From assembly GCA_039654915.1 (NCBI GenBank), contig CM077599.1, positions 4,032,501 to 4,096,500 of the forward strand: a stretch of 64,000 bases of DNA, read 5' to 3'. Shown piece after piece: positions 47,289 to 57,367 of this stretch. Under the pieces are notes generated by a model. The model did no database searches, had not been told where the DNA came from, and was given only the letters and a program-made list of their open reading frames with translations. Made by a program: the position numbers and the translations under genes. The DNA comes from Aquilaria yunnanensis (taxonomy: Eukaryota > Streptophyta > Magnoliopsida > Malvales > Thymelaeaceae). The first letter of the stretch is position 1. Each line of letters begins with the position of its first letter.

Positions 47289-48983
47289 TTAAAAGAAACG
47301 ACCCAAAGTACAATACTGCTTTCTGGCCTTAGATATGAACTCCATCATTCTTTGAACATTTACTGATGGAGTAGGACAGCTCAGTTCTTCTAACTCCTTG
47401 GCTTCTTCGCCCATTAGTTGGGCTTGTTCTGTAACTTTTCTGACTTCTACCAAAAATGTTTGCAATTGATCTTGAGAAAATCTGTATTGATCTTCCCAGT
47501 ATCTGACTCTCATCTCTTTTTGATCGGTTTCATCAACCAATTGGGAGATGACTTGTTTTTTGTATTCAACTTTCTCTTCGAGGAGTTGTGTTTTGTGACC
47601 GAGCTGTTGCATGTCAAGGAGCATCCTCTTGTTCTTCTCCTTTTCTTCCTCTAGTTCTTTCTCCAACTCTCTTTTCGCCAATTTTCTGATGACCTCTTCA
47701 GATAGAACTATTCCTTCCTTCCGGTTATTTCTCCATTCATAATAAGCAGTGGGAGAAATAATAGGCCCCGACTTCAATATGAAAATTCTTTTCCACGCAA
47801 CTGAAATACCCATTGCGAGCTTATTTGAATTTGGATCTTCGTGTGAAAATTCCAACTTACTCAGATTATGCGTCATGGGTATAAATTGCATAGACCCAAA
47901 TTGTTTTCGTACTTGAGCTGGGGCATAACTTGTTCCTCCCCATATACCTAAGAGAGGAACCCACGGGCAATTGCCGCAACGGTAGACAACGCGGGTGGAG
48001 GTAGACCAGGGGGCTCTCCATTCAATTTGGAATTCGGTGATGTTCTTGAAATAATCAACCCATGCTTCCTTGCTGTCGTGATGAATGGTTTCACTTTTCA
48101 AAAAGGCTTCGATTGGGATGAAGTCCTTTGAAAAGCGATTTCCAAAATGTTGCTTCTCACAAGGAAGGTGGCTTTTGATCCAAATGTTGAGGAGATGTGA
48201 ACATCCTATGAATTTGCCCCCTCTTTGGCGACAAAAGTTTAATGCCCTGATAGTTTCACATAATATTACTGAGGTCGGATTTATTTGAGCATTGCAGATT
48301 TGCTCAAATAGTGTAATGATGTCTCCTTCAATGAATCCGACGATTCTTGGGAAGACTACCAGGCCATATATCGCCAAGGCGAAAAGCTTGCGTCGTTGAT
48401 TTTTCTGAGGGAGAACGTGACTTAATTGTTTTAAGTCGATCCAACTGATAAATTTTCGAGATCCTTTTGTTGCAAACTTGGTTTGAAGACTGGAAGCTGG
48501 CATATCCAATAATTTTGCTAGGGCTCGATGAGGCTCCGTTCTTCTATCATGTTGATAAGTCTCGATTGGATAGTCGGAGGACCAACCCAAGAGGCTGTTG
48601 TATTCTTCAATGGTTGGAACCAGATCCATCTTATCGAAAGAAAAACATCGATAAAATGGATCCCAAAATTGTATTAGAGCCCGGACAAGTGATGCATCAA
48701 CGGTAACCTTTAGTAGGCAAGTGATGTGACCATATTTTGCCGTAAAAGCTTCCCGATCAGTAGAATTCCAACTATTCCAGACTTGCAACAATTCCGTGGT
48801 GTCGTTCTGATTTATCCGGACCGATACCTGGTCCTTAAGCTGTACGTGAGAATGGGATGTCAGAGCATCTCCGTGAAGCTTTTGAGCCGTTTCGGAATAT
48901 TCCATAGCTTCAGGCTGAGTTTCGATTACCGTGTCATTCCATGATCCAGTAACAGCCGTGGGAAGATAATCGAGAATATCCAT
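47289..48983 (-). CDS. Retrotransposon ORF1 (Ogre-type extra ORF before gag; plant-mobile-domain-like plus coiled coil)
   Basis: 564 aa, intact, between the primer-binding site and gag. The central region (about 60-400) has the look of the plant mobile-domain/DUF7745-type proteins often found in Tat elements: FTAKYGHITCLL, ALIQFWDPFYRCFSF, LVPTIEEYNSLLGW, FALAIYGLVVFPRIVGFI, RWRAPWS-like and WVPLLGIWGG segments. Residues about 430-540 form a long predicted coiled coil (KRELEKELEEEKEKNKRM and following). Ogre elements are defined partly by an ORF1 of unknown function in this position. A role in RNA packaging or nuclear transport would be a guess. No catalytic motif is recognised. Confidence 0.85.
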   Translation of the reverse strand: MDILDYLPTAVTGSWNDTVIETQPEAMEYSETAQKLHGDALTSHSHVQLKDQVSVRINQNDTTELLQVWNSWNSTDREAFTAKYGHITCLLKVTVDASLVRALIQFWDPFYRCFSFDKMDLVPTIEEYNSLLGWSSDYPIETYQHDRRTEPHRALAKLLDMPASSLQTKFATKGSRKFISWIDLKQLSHVLPQKNQRRKLFALAIYGLVVFPRIVGFIEGDIITLFEQICNAQINPTSVILCETIRALNFCRQRGGKFIGCSHLLNIWIKSHLPCEKQHFGNRFSKDFIPIEAFLKSETIHHDSKEAWVDYFKNITEFQIEWRAPWSTSTRVVYRCGNCPWVPLLGIWGGTSYAPAQVRKQFGSMQFIPMTHNLSKLEFSHEDPNSNKLAMGISVAWKRIFILKSGPIISPTAYYEWRNNRKEGIVLSEEVIRKLAKRELEKELEEEKEKNKRMLLDMQQLGHKTQLLEEKVEYKKQVISQLVDETDQKEMRVRYWEDQYRFSQDQLQTFLVEVRKVTEQAQLMGEEAKELEELSCPTPSVNVQRMMEFISKARKQYCTLGRFF

Positions 48984-49587
48984 GATAATAGTTCTTTCAC
49001 CAAATACTTATCTTTAATGATGAAATGTATATGCCGGAAAAATAAGGAAAAATAGAGTTAGTAAAAAAAATAACACATAGGATCATACAAACATATAGAT
49101 AAAACAAAACCTATGGAAATGGGAACCGAGGCATGGGAAATTCTTAATGGCTGGTTCTAAGGTGGAGTAAGGAATTCTACATGCAGAAGGTGGTTTATCA
49201 AAAAGGCAAGGGATAGTTCCCGAATCCCGTCACTGAATCATAGTGACGGCCCGATTCCTTACCCTCTAGGGTTTATGTAAGGAATGGATTAATTCGAGTC
49301 GTAGCTTTTCGTGGGCCCATGCAGAGACTAACCGTCTCAGAAGGCAATACACTACTTCGCTACTTTGAAACCGGTGAAGGCTTGGAGACCGTGGCCTCAC
49401 AAGGACAGCAACACCAATTCCGCTTAGAAAGAATCGTGTTTGATTTAAGGAAGCTCGGGTATAGAGCTTCATTTTGTGAATGCATTATGCATGTTTACTT
49501 AAATAAATATAATATATAAATCCACATAATAGTAAAGCAAAGTAAATAAAAACAAATCAACTTTAGGCTCGACTCACTGACGTCGAC
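48984..49587 (-). other. Retrotransposon 5' leader between primer-binding site and ORF1
   Basis: About 0.6 kb, no supported coding region. Expected to hold packaging signals and possibly splice sites; none could be identified with confidence. Confidence 0.5.
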
Positions 49588-49605
49588 TCCCCAGTGGAGT
49601 CGCCA
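49588..49605 (-). promoter_or_regulatory. Primer-binding site
   Basis: On the minus strand TGGCGACTCCACTGGGGA begins 3 nt after the 5' LTR, the normal position of a tRNA primer-binding site. It overlaps the near-palindrome GACTCC-N5-GGAGTC. Ogre elements are reported to use tRNA-Arg; I cannot confirm the tRNA here. Confidence 0.75.
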
Positions 49606-49608
49606 GGC

Positions 49609-52600
49609 TGTGGCAACGTCGGGTTTTCGGGAGTCGCCACCAATCAGTTTTCTTAGGTCGATTGGTCACCTTAAAATTGGTCTGCGAGAGTTCGGGGATC
49701 GGGAGTACGGTTACGTTAAAACAACTTTGTTAAAACGCCCAAAAATTGGCACCTTAGTTGATTTTAATTTTGTTTTGCTTTGCTTTTAAATAATTCTCAG
49801 TTAATTTTCAAAATTAGAAATTTTAACTGGATTAGTCGAAATGTGGATTTTTAAATTAATTAATTTGTATGAAATTTTATACTTCCGAACCATGGACTCT
49901 GCCGAGTCATTTGGACACGGAAGATTTGATTCCGAACCATGGACTCTACCGAGTCATTTGGACACGGAATTTGATGAAGTTTTAATCAATTCAATCCATA
50001 TCGTAAATATGGATTTTTATCTTTTTATTTAATTTATTTAATTTTAAAAGTTAATATTTTCCAAACCGTAGATCCTGCCGAATCATCCGGATATGGAATT
50101 TAATATCCAAGCCATGGATTCTAACCGAATCATCTGGACATGGATATGATCCGTCTTATGATTTCGTTATTTAATTTTATTTATATTTTTTAATGATTTT
50201 AGCTAATATCCAAGCCGTGGATTCTAACCGAATCATCTGGACATGGATTTTATGATCCGTCTTAAGACGGATTTCTAATAATTTGATACACATTTAAGGC
50301 ATTACAACAATTAAAATTAAACTATTCTAAAAAATAAATAAATAAATATCCTAAATTACATCTTTAAGTGAATTTAACGATTAAATCTAATACATGGTTA
50401 AATAATCAAAGAAAGAAAGGAAACAAAAAGAGAAAAAAGAAATAAATCTGCTATCAGGGAGTGATCTGCAACCAAAAAGAAATAGTTAGTGGCTCATAGG
50501 AACAAAATAGAAAGTTGGATAACTAAGTTAAAATTATACCTAAAAGGAGTTGCTTAAATTGGGTGACAAAAAAATGACTCTTTAACAAAAAATTTTTTAA
50601 AATCCCAGATTCAAGAGCATAAGTACAACAATGTAGTACAAAGTTTTGGAGTTTGAAGATTTCTTTCGTAAGGAAGGAAAAATCTAATGAAACAATGTTC
50701 ATTGCAAAATGGTTCATAAAAATGGAGAAATAGTTGAAGTAATTTCACATGAAACTCTTGTGGAGTTTTCATCTAACATAGGCCACATGGCAGGGGCATA
50801 GCTTGCTTTGCTCAGAACTTAGTTAAACCCTAACTTAAAAAAAATAGCTACTGCGCTCTAATCTGAGGCTAGCCAAACTCTGGGCAGTAAATAGGTAGTT
50901 CACATGAAGGTTATTAGCCACCCAGCATCATACGGTACCCCAAATATCAATCCTCAGAACTTCATCACTTGGAATTCTTAGAACTATAAATGACCTTGCA
51001 TATGTATAAATTTCTTATTCTTTGATATAATTCATGTAATGTCTCATGTACGCCACACTCAACTAAACATATGAAGTAAACACAACACAAACAGTAGTTC
51101 TAGTGTCCAGTCCTATAGACAAAACAAAATTTCTGTGTTCTCTGAAATCTTAACTTTGATAATCCAATATTGAAACCTTAGCCCCAATAAAATGCAAGAA
51201 CTTTCCTTCAGACGTTATAACGATGATAAATGACTGTTAGGAAATGGCTAACATGCTGGATTTCAGCGTCAAAGAAGAATAATCCGAAAAAATGTGGATA
51301 GCTTTTAATCAGAAACCAAGCGCATGATGATCTTAAATTCACTGCTAATACACAGCAACAAAGAAAACATTCATAAATAAATCCTGTAAATACCCAGAAA
51401 GTTACCTTCAAAAATTTTCTAGGAGTTTTCTCCTTAAGCCCAAACACAGGTGAAAAAGAAACTTAACCACTGAAGAAAAATTTAGAAGACTTGATTGCCC
51501 CATAGGTCATTAAAGTATTCTAATGACAACTAACCCATTCCAGCTCCAACAACTACATGATAACAATAAAGGAGGAAGAAAAAACCGATCCCTAGGATTT
51601 GAAATTTTTTTTTTATTTTTTTCAAGTCAAGATTAAACAAAACATACATAAACCAAAGCAAGTTGAATTCAATAACAACATAAATACCAGAACAACACAA
51701 TTACCAATAGAAACAATAGACTTGGCAATAAAGAAAATATGAGCATAAAAAAATAATAAAATAATAAAAAAATAAAAAATAAAAAAATTAAATAGACATT
51801 TTAACTTATATTCCTATGTCAATTTACTAATTAAATTGACGCATGGCCAAACCATTAGATAAACAAAGAACAAAAAGAGAAAGAATTAAAAAAAATGTTG
51901 TCAGTAACTTATTTACAAAACAGAGAAGGTTTCGGGACTTGAATGAATGAAAGAAAAAGATTAGGGGCTGAACAAGGGTTGTACCAAACAAGGAAAAAAA
52001 TTCAGATTTCTGGCGGGTCGGGTCGCAATTCTTCAGAACGGGTCGCGTGAGTTTTCGTTTCGATTCTCCTTCGATTTGGCGTTTCACCGGTGATGACGGC
52101 GTCTGGCGAGGTGGCGATGGCTGGGGAGCTGCTGTCGGCGACGGCAGGGCGCTGCAGCGAAGGGGACGGCAAGGTGAGGCTGACAGAGACGACGCGGCGG
52201 CGAAGGGACGGCGGGGCGAAGCTGACGGAGGCGACTCGGCTGTAGGTGGAGGACGACGCGCCGGTAGTCGCGAGGAGAGGGAAGACCGAGAGTCACAGCG
52301 AGAGCTGGAGGATGTCGTGGCAGAGGGAATACAGTGAGAGATCTGTCCGTTGTTCCGTCCAGGAGAGAAGAGAGCTTAGAGGGGGAGGTGAGAGTTAAGA
52401 GAGAGAGATCAAGATTGAGAGCCAGAGAATATGGAGTTCTGTGAGAGTGTCGTGGGTGGTCGAGGGGAGCAAGCTGTGTGTGTAAGACGAGAGAGTTGTC
52501 TGTTAAATATAAAAGAAAAGAAGGCAGGAGAAGGATCCAGAGAGTCTCTGGATAAGGCCTCGGCAGGCTCAACTGGGGGAGGGATTTATCTAATTAATTA

Positions 52601-52850
52601 ATTTTTTTAAAATTTTTAAAAAAATTTTTTTTTTTTTTTAGTTTAATTTTCTTTTCTTTTCATCATCATTCATTTTCATTTCATTTTTTTTTTTAAATCT
52701 TTTTAGTCACACGTATAGATATATATAAATACCTATAAAACTAAATGTCCAACCCTAAACTAATTGTTATCAATATATATTATTTTTTTTATAATTTTTT
52801 TTTTTAATTAAAATTTTTTAATGAAGGTCGGACGAAATTGGGTGTCAACA
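49609..52850 (-). repeat. 5' LTR of the retrotransposon (right copy)
   Basis: 3242 bp, TG...CA, near-identical to the left LTR. In element orientation U3 is very AT-rich. A TTTATATTTAAC sequence near 52510 is a plausible TATA box, followed by a long GC-rich transcribed region (about 52000-52480). The short open frames in it repeat identically in both LTRs and look like composition artefacts. Confidence 0.95.
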
Positions 52851-52855
52851 ATACA
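52851..52855. repeat. Target-site duplication of the retrotransposon (right)
   Basis: ATACA directly after the right LTR; identical to 27297-27301. Confidence 0.9.
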
Positions 52856-53584
52856 TAAATAACATAATTACAAGAATTACAAGAATTTAAAACTTCAGAT
52901 CTACAAAATTAAAAAAATACAAGAATTTAAAACTTCAGATTTACAAAATTACAAAAATACAAAAAATAAAACCCGATCTGCAAAATGGTCGCCAGTGAGG
53001 AACGGTGGACAGCTAAGAATAGTGGCGGTGAAGGCAGATCTGGTGCGACGGAGCATGGACAGTCAGCGAGCAGTTCTAGTGCACCGGAAAGCGGACAGTC
53101 GGTGAGCAGATTTGTCGCGACGGAGAGAGGACGATTCGCGAGATCATTTGGTGCTACGGAGATAGCGATGGACGACTGGATCTGGTGCGACGGAGAACTA
53201 TGGTTGGTGAGCGCATCTGGTGCGACAGAGGCGAGAGAAGGGAGACGAAGCGCTACGGACAGAGAGAACGACGGAGGGCAGAAAGCATGACGGACAGTAG
53301 AAAGGAGAGCAGACGAAGAGAGAAGAGATAAAGCAGAGTGAGAGAGGGAGACGAAGAAAGAAGAAAGATGGAGCAGACGAAGAGAGAAGAGAGAAAGCAG
53401 AGGGAGAGAGAGAAAGACGAAAAGAGAACAGAGATGAAAGGAGGGAGAGAGAACACAGAGAGGCGAGAGAAGGGACCGGAGACGAAGAGGCTGAAGAAGA
53501 GACAAAGAGGCGCTCGGGAGAAGAAGTGACAAAGCGGCAGTGAAGAAGAGGCATAGACGGGAGGGGTTAGCAGTGTAAGTGATA

Positions 53585-54408
53585 CTCCCTCCGTCCGAAG
53601 TTTTTTGCTCCATTTGCCATTTTGGGCCGTCCCAAATTCTCTGCACCATTTCCTTTTTTAGTAAATTTTACTAAATAAGTTTACAATTATGCCCATCCCC
53701 AATTCCCCATCTACTTTACTGTTCGTTTGTTCTGTTCTCATTTAACTTCTCTGATCCCCCTCCTAGCCACCACCAAACAAGGTCATGATGGCAATCATGG
53801 TGGCGGGCGATAAGGCAAAAAAGTCTGTGTGGCTGGTGATAATCAGGGCGGCGGACGACGGGGCAAGGAGGTTTAGGTGGCTAGCGATAGGAGGTCTGGG
53901 TTATGGTCGGCAGGCAATTGGGCAAGAAGATCGGGGCAAGGAGGTCGGTGCGGCGGGAGGCGGGCAACGGCATAAGAAAATCAGAAGTGAAGAACAGCGA
54001 AAGATTGGAAGAGACGGACGGATAAATTGAATCAAGGAGATAAACAGAGATCGAAAACGAAGGACTATGGGGCAAAAAGGCTGGGACGGTGAGAGATTAG
54101 ATGCGAAAGATGGCAAAAGATCCGACGATAAGGCAGCGAGAGATCAGATGCGAAAGATAGCGTGAGATTGGACGAGAGGATTAGAGATCAGTCACGAATG
54201 ATTGTAAGAGATCTGACAAGAAGGCAGCGGTAGATCAGCGGCAGACAGCAGGGTATGAGGATGGAGGCAGCCGAATGAGTGGTGGCTGCCAGCAGGCGAG
54301 GAAGGAAGAAGAAAGATCAGGGTATAATTGTCCAAACACATATATTTTCATCATTTCTTAAATTCCGTGCCAAACACAAATGGAGCAGAAAACCTGGGAT
54401 GAAGGGAG
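53585..54408. mobile_element. Stowaway-like (Tc1/mariner-type) element nested in the CACTA element
   Basis: The left end CTCCCTCCGTCCGAAG and the reverse complement of the right end CTCCCTTCATCCCAGG match, as does the following TTTTCTGCTCCATTTG or TTTTTTGCTCCATTTG. TA dinucleotides flank both ends (53583-53584, 54409-54410). The CTCCCTCCGT terminus is characteristic of plant Stowaway/mariner elements. At 824 bp it is longer than a usual MITE. The interior is purine-rich, with repeated GGCGG/GATCAG words and no transposase. Confidence 0.85.
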
Positions 54409-54959
54409 TAGTATTTATAGTTAAGGCCAATTAGGGTTGAGTTTGGGATTTTTTGGCCTAACAGACCATTTTTTTTGGGTTAGGGAAAATTATATATATA
54501 TATATCAAAATAATTATGATATAATGATACATCTTAACATATAATATATTATATTATGATAAATTTTATATTATACTAATATATTATGATAAATACATAT
54601 TATCACATACATATTTATAATTATGATATTATATGTACAAAAATATTTTTATTTTTCCAACTGCCTAAGCCGTTGGTAACGTAAAATTTAAATATATGTC
54701 ATACTATGTATTTATCATAATATATATATATATATATATATATGATATCATGATTATAAATATTTTCCAACGGTTTAGACCATTGGAAATTGGTGTGTTG
54801 GAAATTTTTCAACCTTTTTAATGTCTAGGCCGTTTGAATTTTTTTTTAAGGGATCAACTTTTTTTCACAGTTTCCAACGGTCTAGCACGTTGGAAATTTC
54901 CAACGGCCAAGCCATTGGAAATTGAGCCATTGGAAAACAAGGTTTTTTTAGTAGTGTAA

Positions 54960-56032
54960 TACTACATGCTCACAACTCACAAAGAGGAAGTGCCCTATCA
55001 CGACTTTGTTACACTTCAGTTCAATTCATTTAAACTTAGAGTTGTAAAATGAACTAAATAAACGCGAACAGGCTTTATTCATGTTCATTTGTTTTTAGGT
55101 TTTAACTGAATACGAATACGAACATGAATAAGTTTTATCCACGGTCGCTCTTTCGTTTAGTGAAATGGTGTGTTTGTGTTCATATTGTGAACAATAATTT
55201 AAACAAACCAAACAAAAGAGCATGTTTATACGAACAAAAATAAACCAATGTGTATGCAGATGATGTATATGAACAAGTTTATAAATAATTTAAAGAAACG
55301 AAAACAAAGGAACTTAAACAAACTAACGCTTACATAAACACAAACAAACACTAAGTGATCAAGTAAAATGTAAACTTGAAAGAGAGTGGGAATCACATGT
55401 GGATAGTCTATGTTGATATAAATGCAGTGGCGGACCCACGTTCACGTGAGAGGGGGCAATTGCCCCCACTGAATTTTGGCAAAATTACATATTTAGTATT
55501 ATATCTTCAATAAAATTTATAATTTGACCCCATAAATTTTAAAATTTACATCTATATATTATAAAAAAATTATCATTGCCCCCACTGACAATTTTTTCTG
55601 GCTCTGCCCTTATATAAATGGGTATATATATTATTATAAATAATAAATAAAAAAATGAATAACAAACAAATGAGAAAAAGAACAAATATAAATGAATAAT
55701 AATCGAATAGTTAGTAAATGTAAATGAACGAATACAATCTTGTTCATATTTGCTCGTTTAAATAGACGAATAGAAAATTGTATTCGTATTCGTTTATTTA
55801 ACTTAATAAATAAATATAAACAAGCTTCTGTCGAACAGTTCACTAAACGTACGTTCTATCCATATTTATACTTATTGAGTTTAATTAATTTAAAATAATA
55901 TATATATATAATGTAATTAAATTTTTATGAAATTTTACTCATTCAACCTAAAAAAAGGAAAATTTAACAAAAACTTAAGTATATTATAAAAAATATTGCT
56001 CAACCGATTATTAAATCTATGTAATATTATCT
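54960..56032. other. Intergenic spacer right of the CACTA element
   Basis: AT-rich, rich in AACAAA/TTTGTT words, with no supported gene. It contains the small element at 55425-55611. Confidence 0.5.
55425..55611. mobile_element. Small MITE with 9-bp target duplication
   Basis: The left end CAGTGGCGGACCCA and the reverse complement of the right end AAGGGCAGAGCCAG are imperfect inverted repeats. The direct repeat ATATAAATG flanks the element (55416-55424 and 55612-55620). It contains the palindrome GGGGGCAATTGCCCCC and a second inverted ATTGCCCCCACTGAC. Non-coding, 187 bp. A 9-bp duplication suggests a Mutator-type origin; if the true duplication is 8 bp, hAT is possible. Confidence 0.7.
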
Positions 56033-56576
56033 TGCAAGAAGGCTGATACAGTCACTGTGAATGACTTTGTTTTCTCCGGACTCGCTGCCGCTGGCAACAC
56101 CTCCAACCTTATCAAAGCAACAGTAACGAGGGCGTTCGCATCCGATTTTCCCGCTTTCAATGGGCTAGGAATTTTCCCTGGCTCGTTTGGACCTGGACGT
56201 TGGTGGGGTTGTGCTGATGCACAAGCACACCGGAGGCTCGAAGGTGTTTCTTGTGGCCCGATCGAGCTTCCGTCTCCGCTGGATGGTATCCTCGTCCGCC
56301 AACAAACTCTACTTCAAGAAAAACCTCAACAACGGTGAACTAATGGTGTTCCCTCAGGGGTTGCTTCATTTCCAAATAAATTCAGGTGAAATTCCAGCAA
56401 TGGCATTTCCCAGCTTCAGCGGTCCGAGCCCCGCCCGGGCTTCAGATTGCAGACTTGCCTTTTTCTTTTTTTATAAACGACAAGCCTTCTGACCTTGTCG
56501 AAGAGGTTACGTTGCTCAACGATGCTCAAGTCAAGAAGCTGAAAGGTGTTCTTGGAGGTGGAGGAACTGGTTAATT
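56033..56576 (+). pseudogene. Germin-like protein pseudogene, copy 3 (5'-truncated)
   Basis: The sequence resumes abruptly at the equivalent of residue about 39 of the intact GLP (CKKA, then [18 protein letters not shown]). It continues to the normal C-terminus ([13 protein letters not shown]). Frame changes occur near 56172 (an extra T in the GLGI segment) and near 56432 (PSP region). In box 1 the metal-ligand glutamate is lysine (HKHTGGSKV) and the surrounding residues are altered. The signal peptide and first exon segment are absent. A plausible explanation is that the transposon block at 26875-54956, or a deletion with it, separated the promoter from the coding part, since GLP-like upstream sequence ends just left of that block. 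Confidence 0.88.
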
Positions 56577-56833
56577 AAGAGTCTAATCTACACCTAAATG
56601 TTGCCCTAACTTGCAGCAGTAAAGTTATATATGCTTTTGTGTGTAATCTCCCAAGGGCTCGCAGCACAGCAGCTATTTTATGGGGCAGTGCTACCTTGTT
56701 TTATCCGGTAATAAGAGATCAAGTGTGGTCGGTGACCGTATTATAATTTGTGTCGAACCATCCACCAAAAATTTTCATTGATTTTGGAACAATTTCATGG
56801 GTTACATTAATATTTTTTTCCCTCCGTAGCCAT

Positions 56834-57359
56834 CAGGGGTGTTCAATTGGTTTTTATGGTTTTAACCAAAATTGAATAAAAAAATTCATTCAGTTTTCAT
56901 TCTTATGTACTAATAACCGAATTGACCAAATTATAAGAGAAAACTGAAATAACGAAAAAAATTTAGTAATTTGGTTTTCAATTGGGATAACCGAATGCAT
57001 ATATATTCCAAATCTCAAACATCCATCATATATTTTAATCCAAACATACATTCCAATTACATAATAAACATCTATAATTCATTTTCAAATCCAAACATTA
57101 CAGGAAAACACATAGCAAACAGCCATCATATAAATAACCCTTTTCCAAATTTCAAACATAATTACTAGTAAAATGAAAATTTAGTTATTTTGGTTAACCA
57201 AATTTTAATTGAAGCAAACAAAAAAACCAAACCAAATTTATACATCAGTTTTCTTTATAACTAAAAACTGAAATTATACTCAAAAGTGATACCCAAAAAC
57301 CAAAATTTCTTTCAATTATTTGGTTATTTCGTGTATAATCAAAATATTGCTCACCTCTA
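56834..57359. mobile_element. hAT-type MITE with 8-bp target duplication
   Basis: The ends CAGGGGTGTTCAAT and (reverse complement of the right end) TAGAGGTGAGCAAT are inverted repeats of the type found in plant hAT elements. Flanking 8-mers GTAGCCAT (56826-56833) and GTAACCAT (57360-57367) match at 7 of 8. The interior is AT-rich and non-coding. Confidence 0.7.
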
Positions 57360-57367
57360 GTAACCAT

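Larger units (their letters stand above)
27302..52850 (-). mobile_element. Giant Tat/Ogre-type Ty3/gypsy LTR retrotransposon with cargo genes (25.5 kb)
   Basis: Two almost identical direct repeats (27302-30571 and 49609-52850) start TG and end CA. They are flanked outside by the 5-bp duplication ATACA (27297-27301 and 52851-52855), so this is one complete insertion. On the minus strand the order is 5' LTR, primer-binding site, ORF1, gag-protease, intron, RT-RNase H-integrase, four Cys4 zinc-finger-like ORFs, LOG ORF, tandem-repeat array, polypurine tract, 3' LTR. An extra ORF before gag, an intron between protease and RT, a second RNase H, about 25 kb of length and a tandem-repeated 3' untranslated region are hallmarks of the Ogre branch of Tat elements. 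It is nested in the CACTA element. The main ORFs are open, but the integrase has lost a catalytic residue. Confidence 0.95.
26875..54956. mobile_element. CACTA (En/Spm-type) DNA transposon, interrupted by a nested retrotransposon
   Basis: The left end starts CACCACTAAAAATGAG. The right end, reverse-complemented, starts CACTACTAAAAAAACC, the standard CACTA terminus. Both ends are flanked by the trinucleotide TAA (26872-26874 and 54957-54959), the 3-bp target duplication of this superfamily. Subterminal regions (26895-27080 left, about 54640-54940 right) carry many copies of short TTGGAAAT/CCAACGG motifs in both orientations, as expected for transposase-binding subterminal repeats. After removing the 25.5-kb retrotransposon the element is about 2.5 kb, and no transposase is visible, so it is non-autonomous. 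The interior right part (52856-53580) is purine-rich on the plus strand and low in complexity. Confidence 0.85.

Noticed and set aside
52927..53649. Ser/Leu-rich 240-aa frame and Glu/Lys/Arg-rich frames on the opposite strand
   Set aside because: Low-complexity products of purine-rich DNA inside the CACTA element, with no domain and frames open on both strands.
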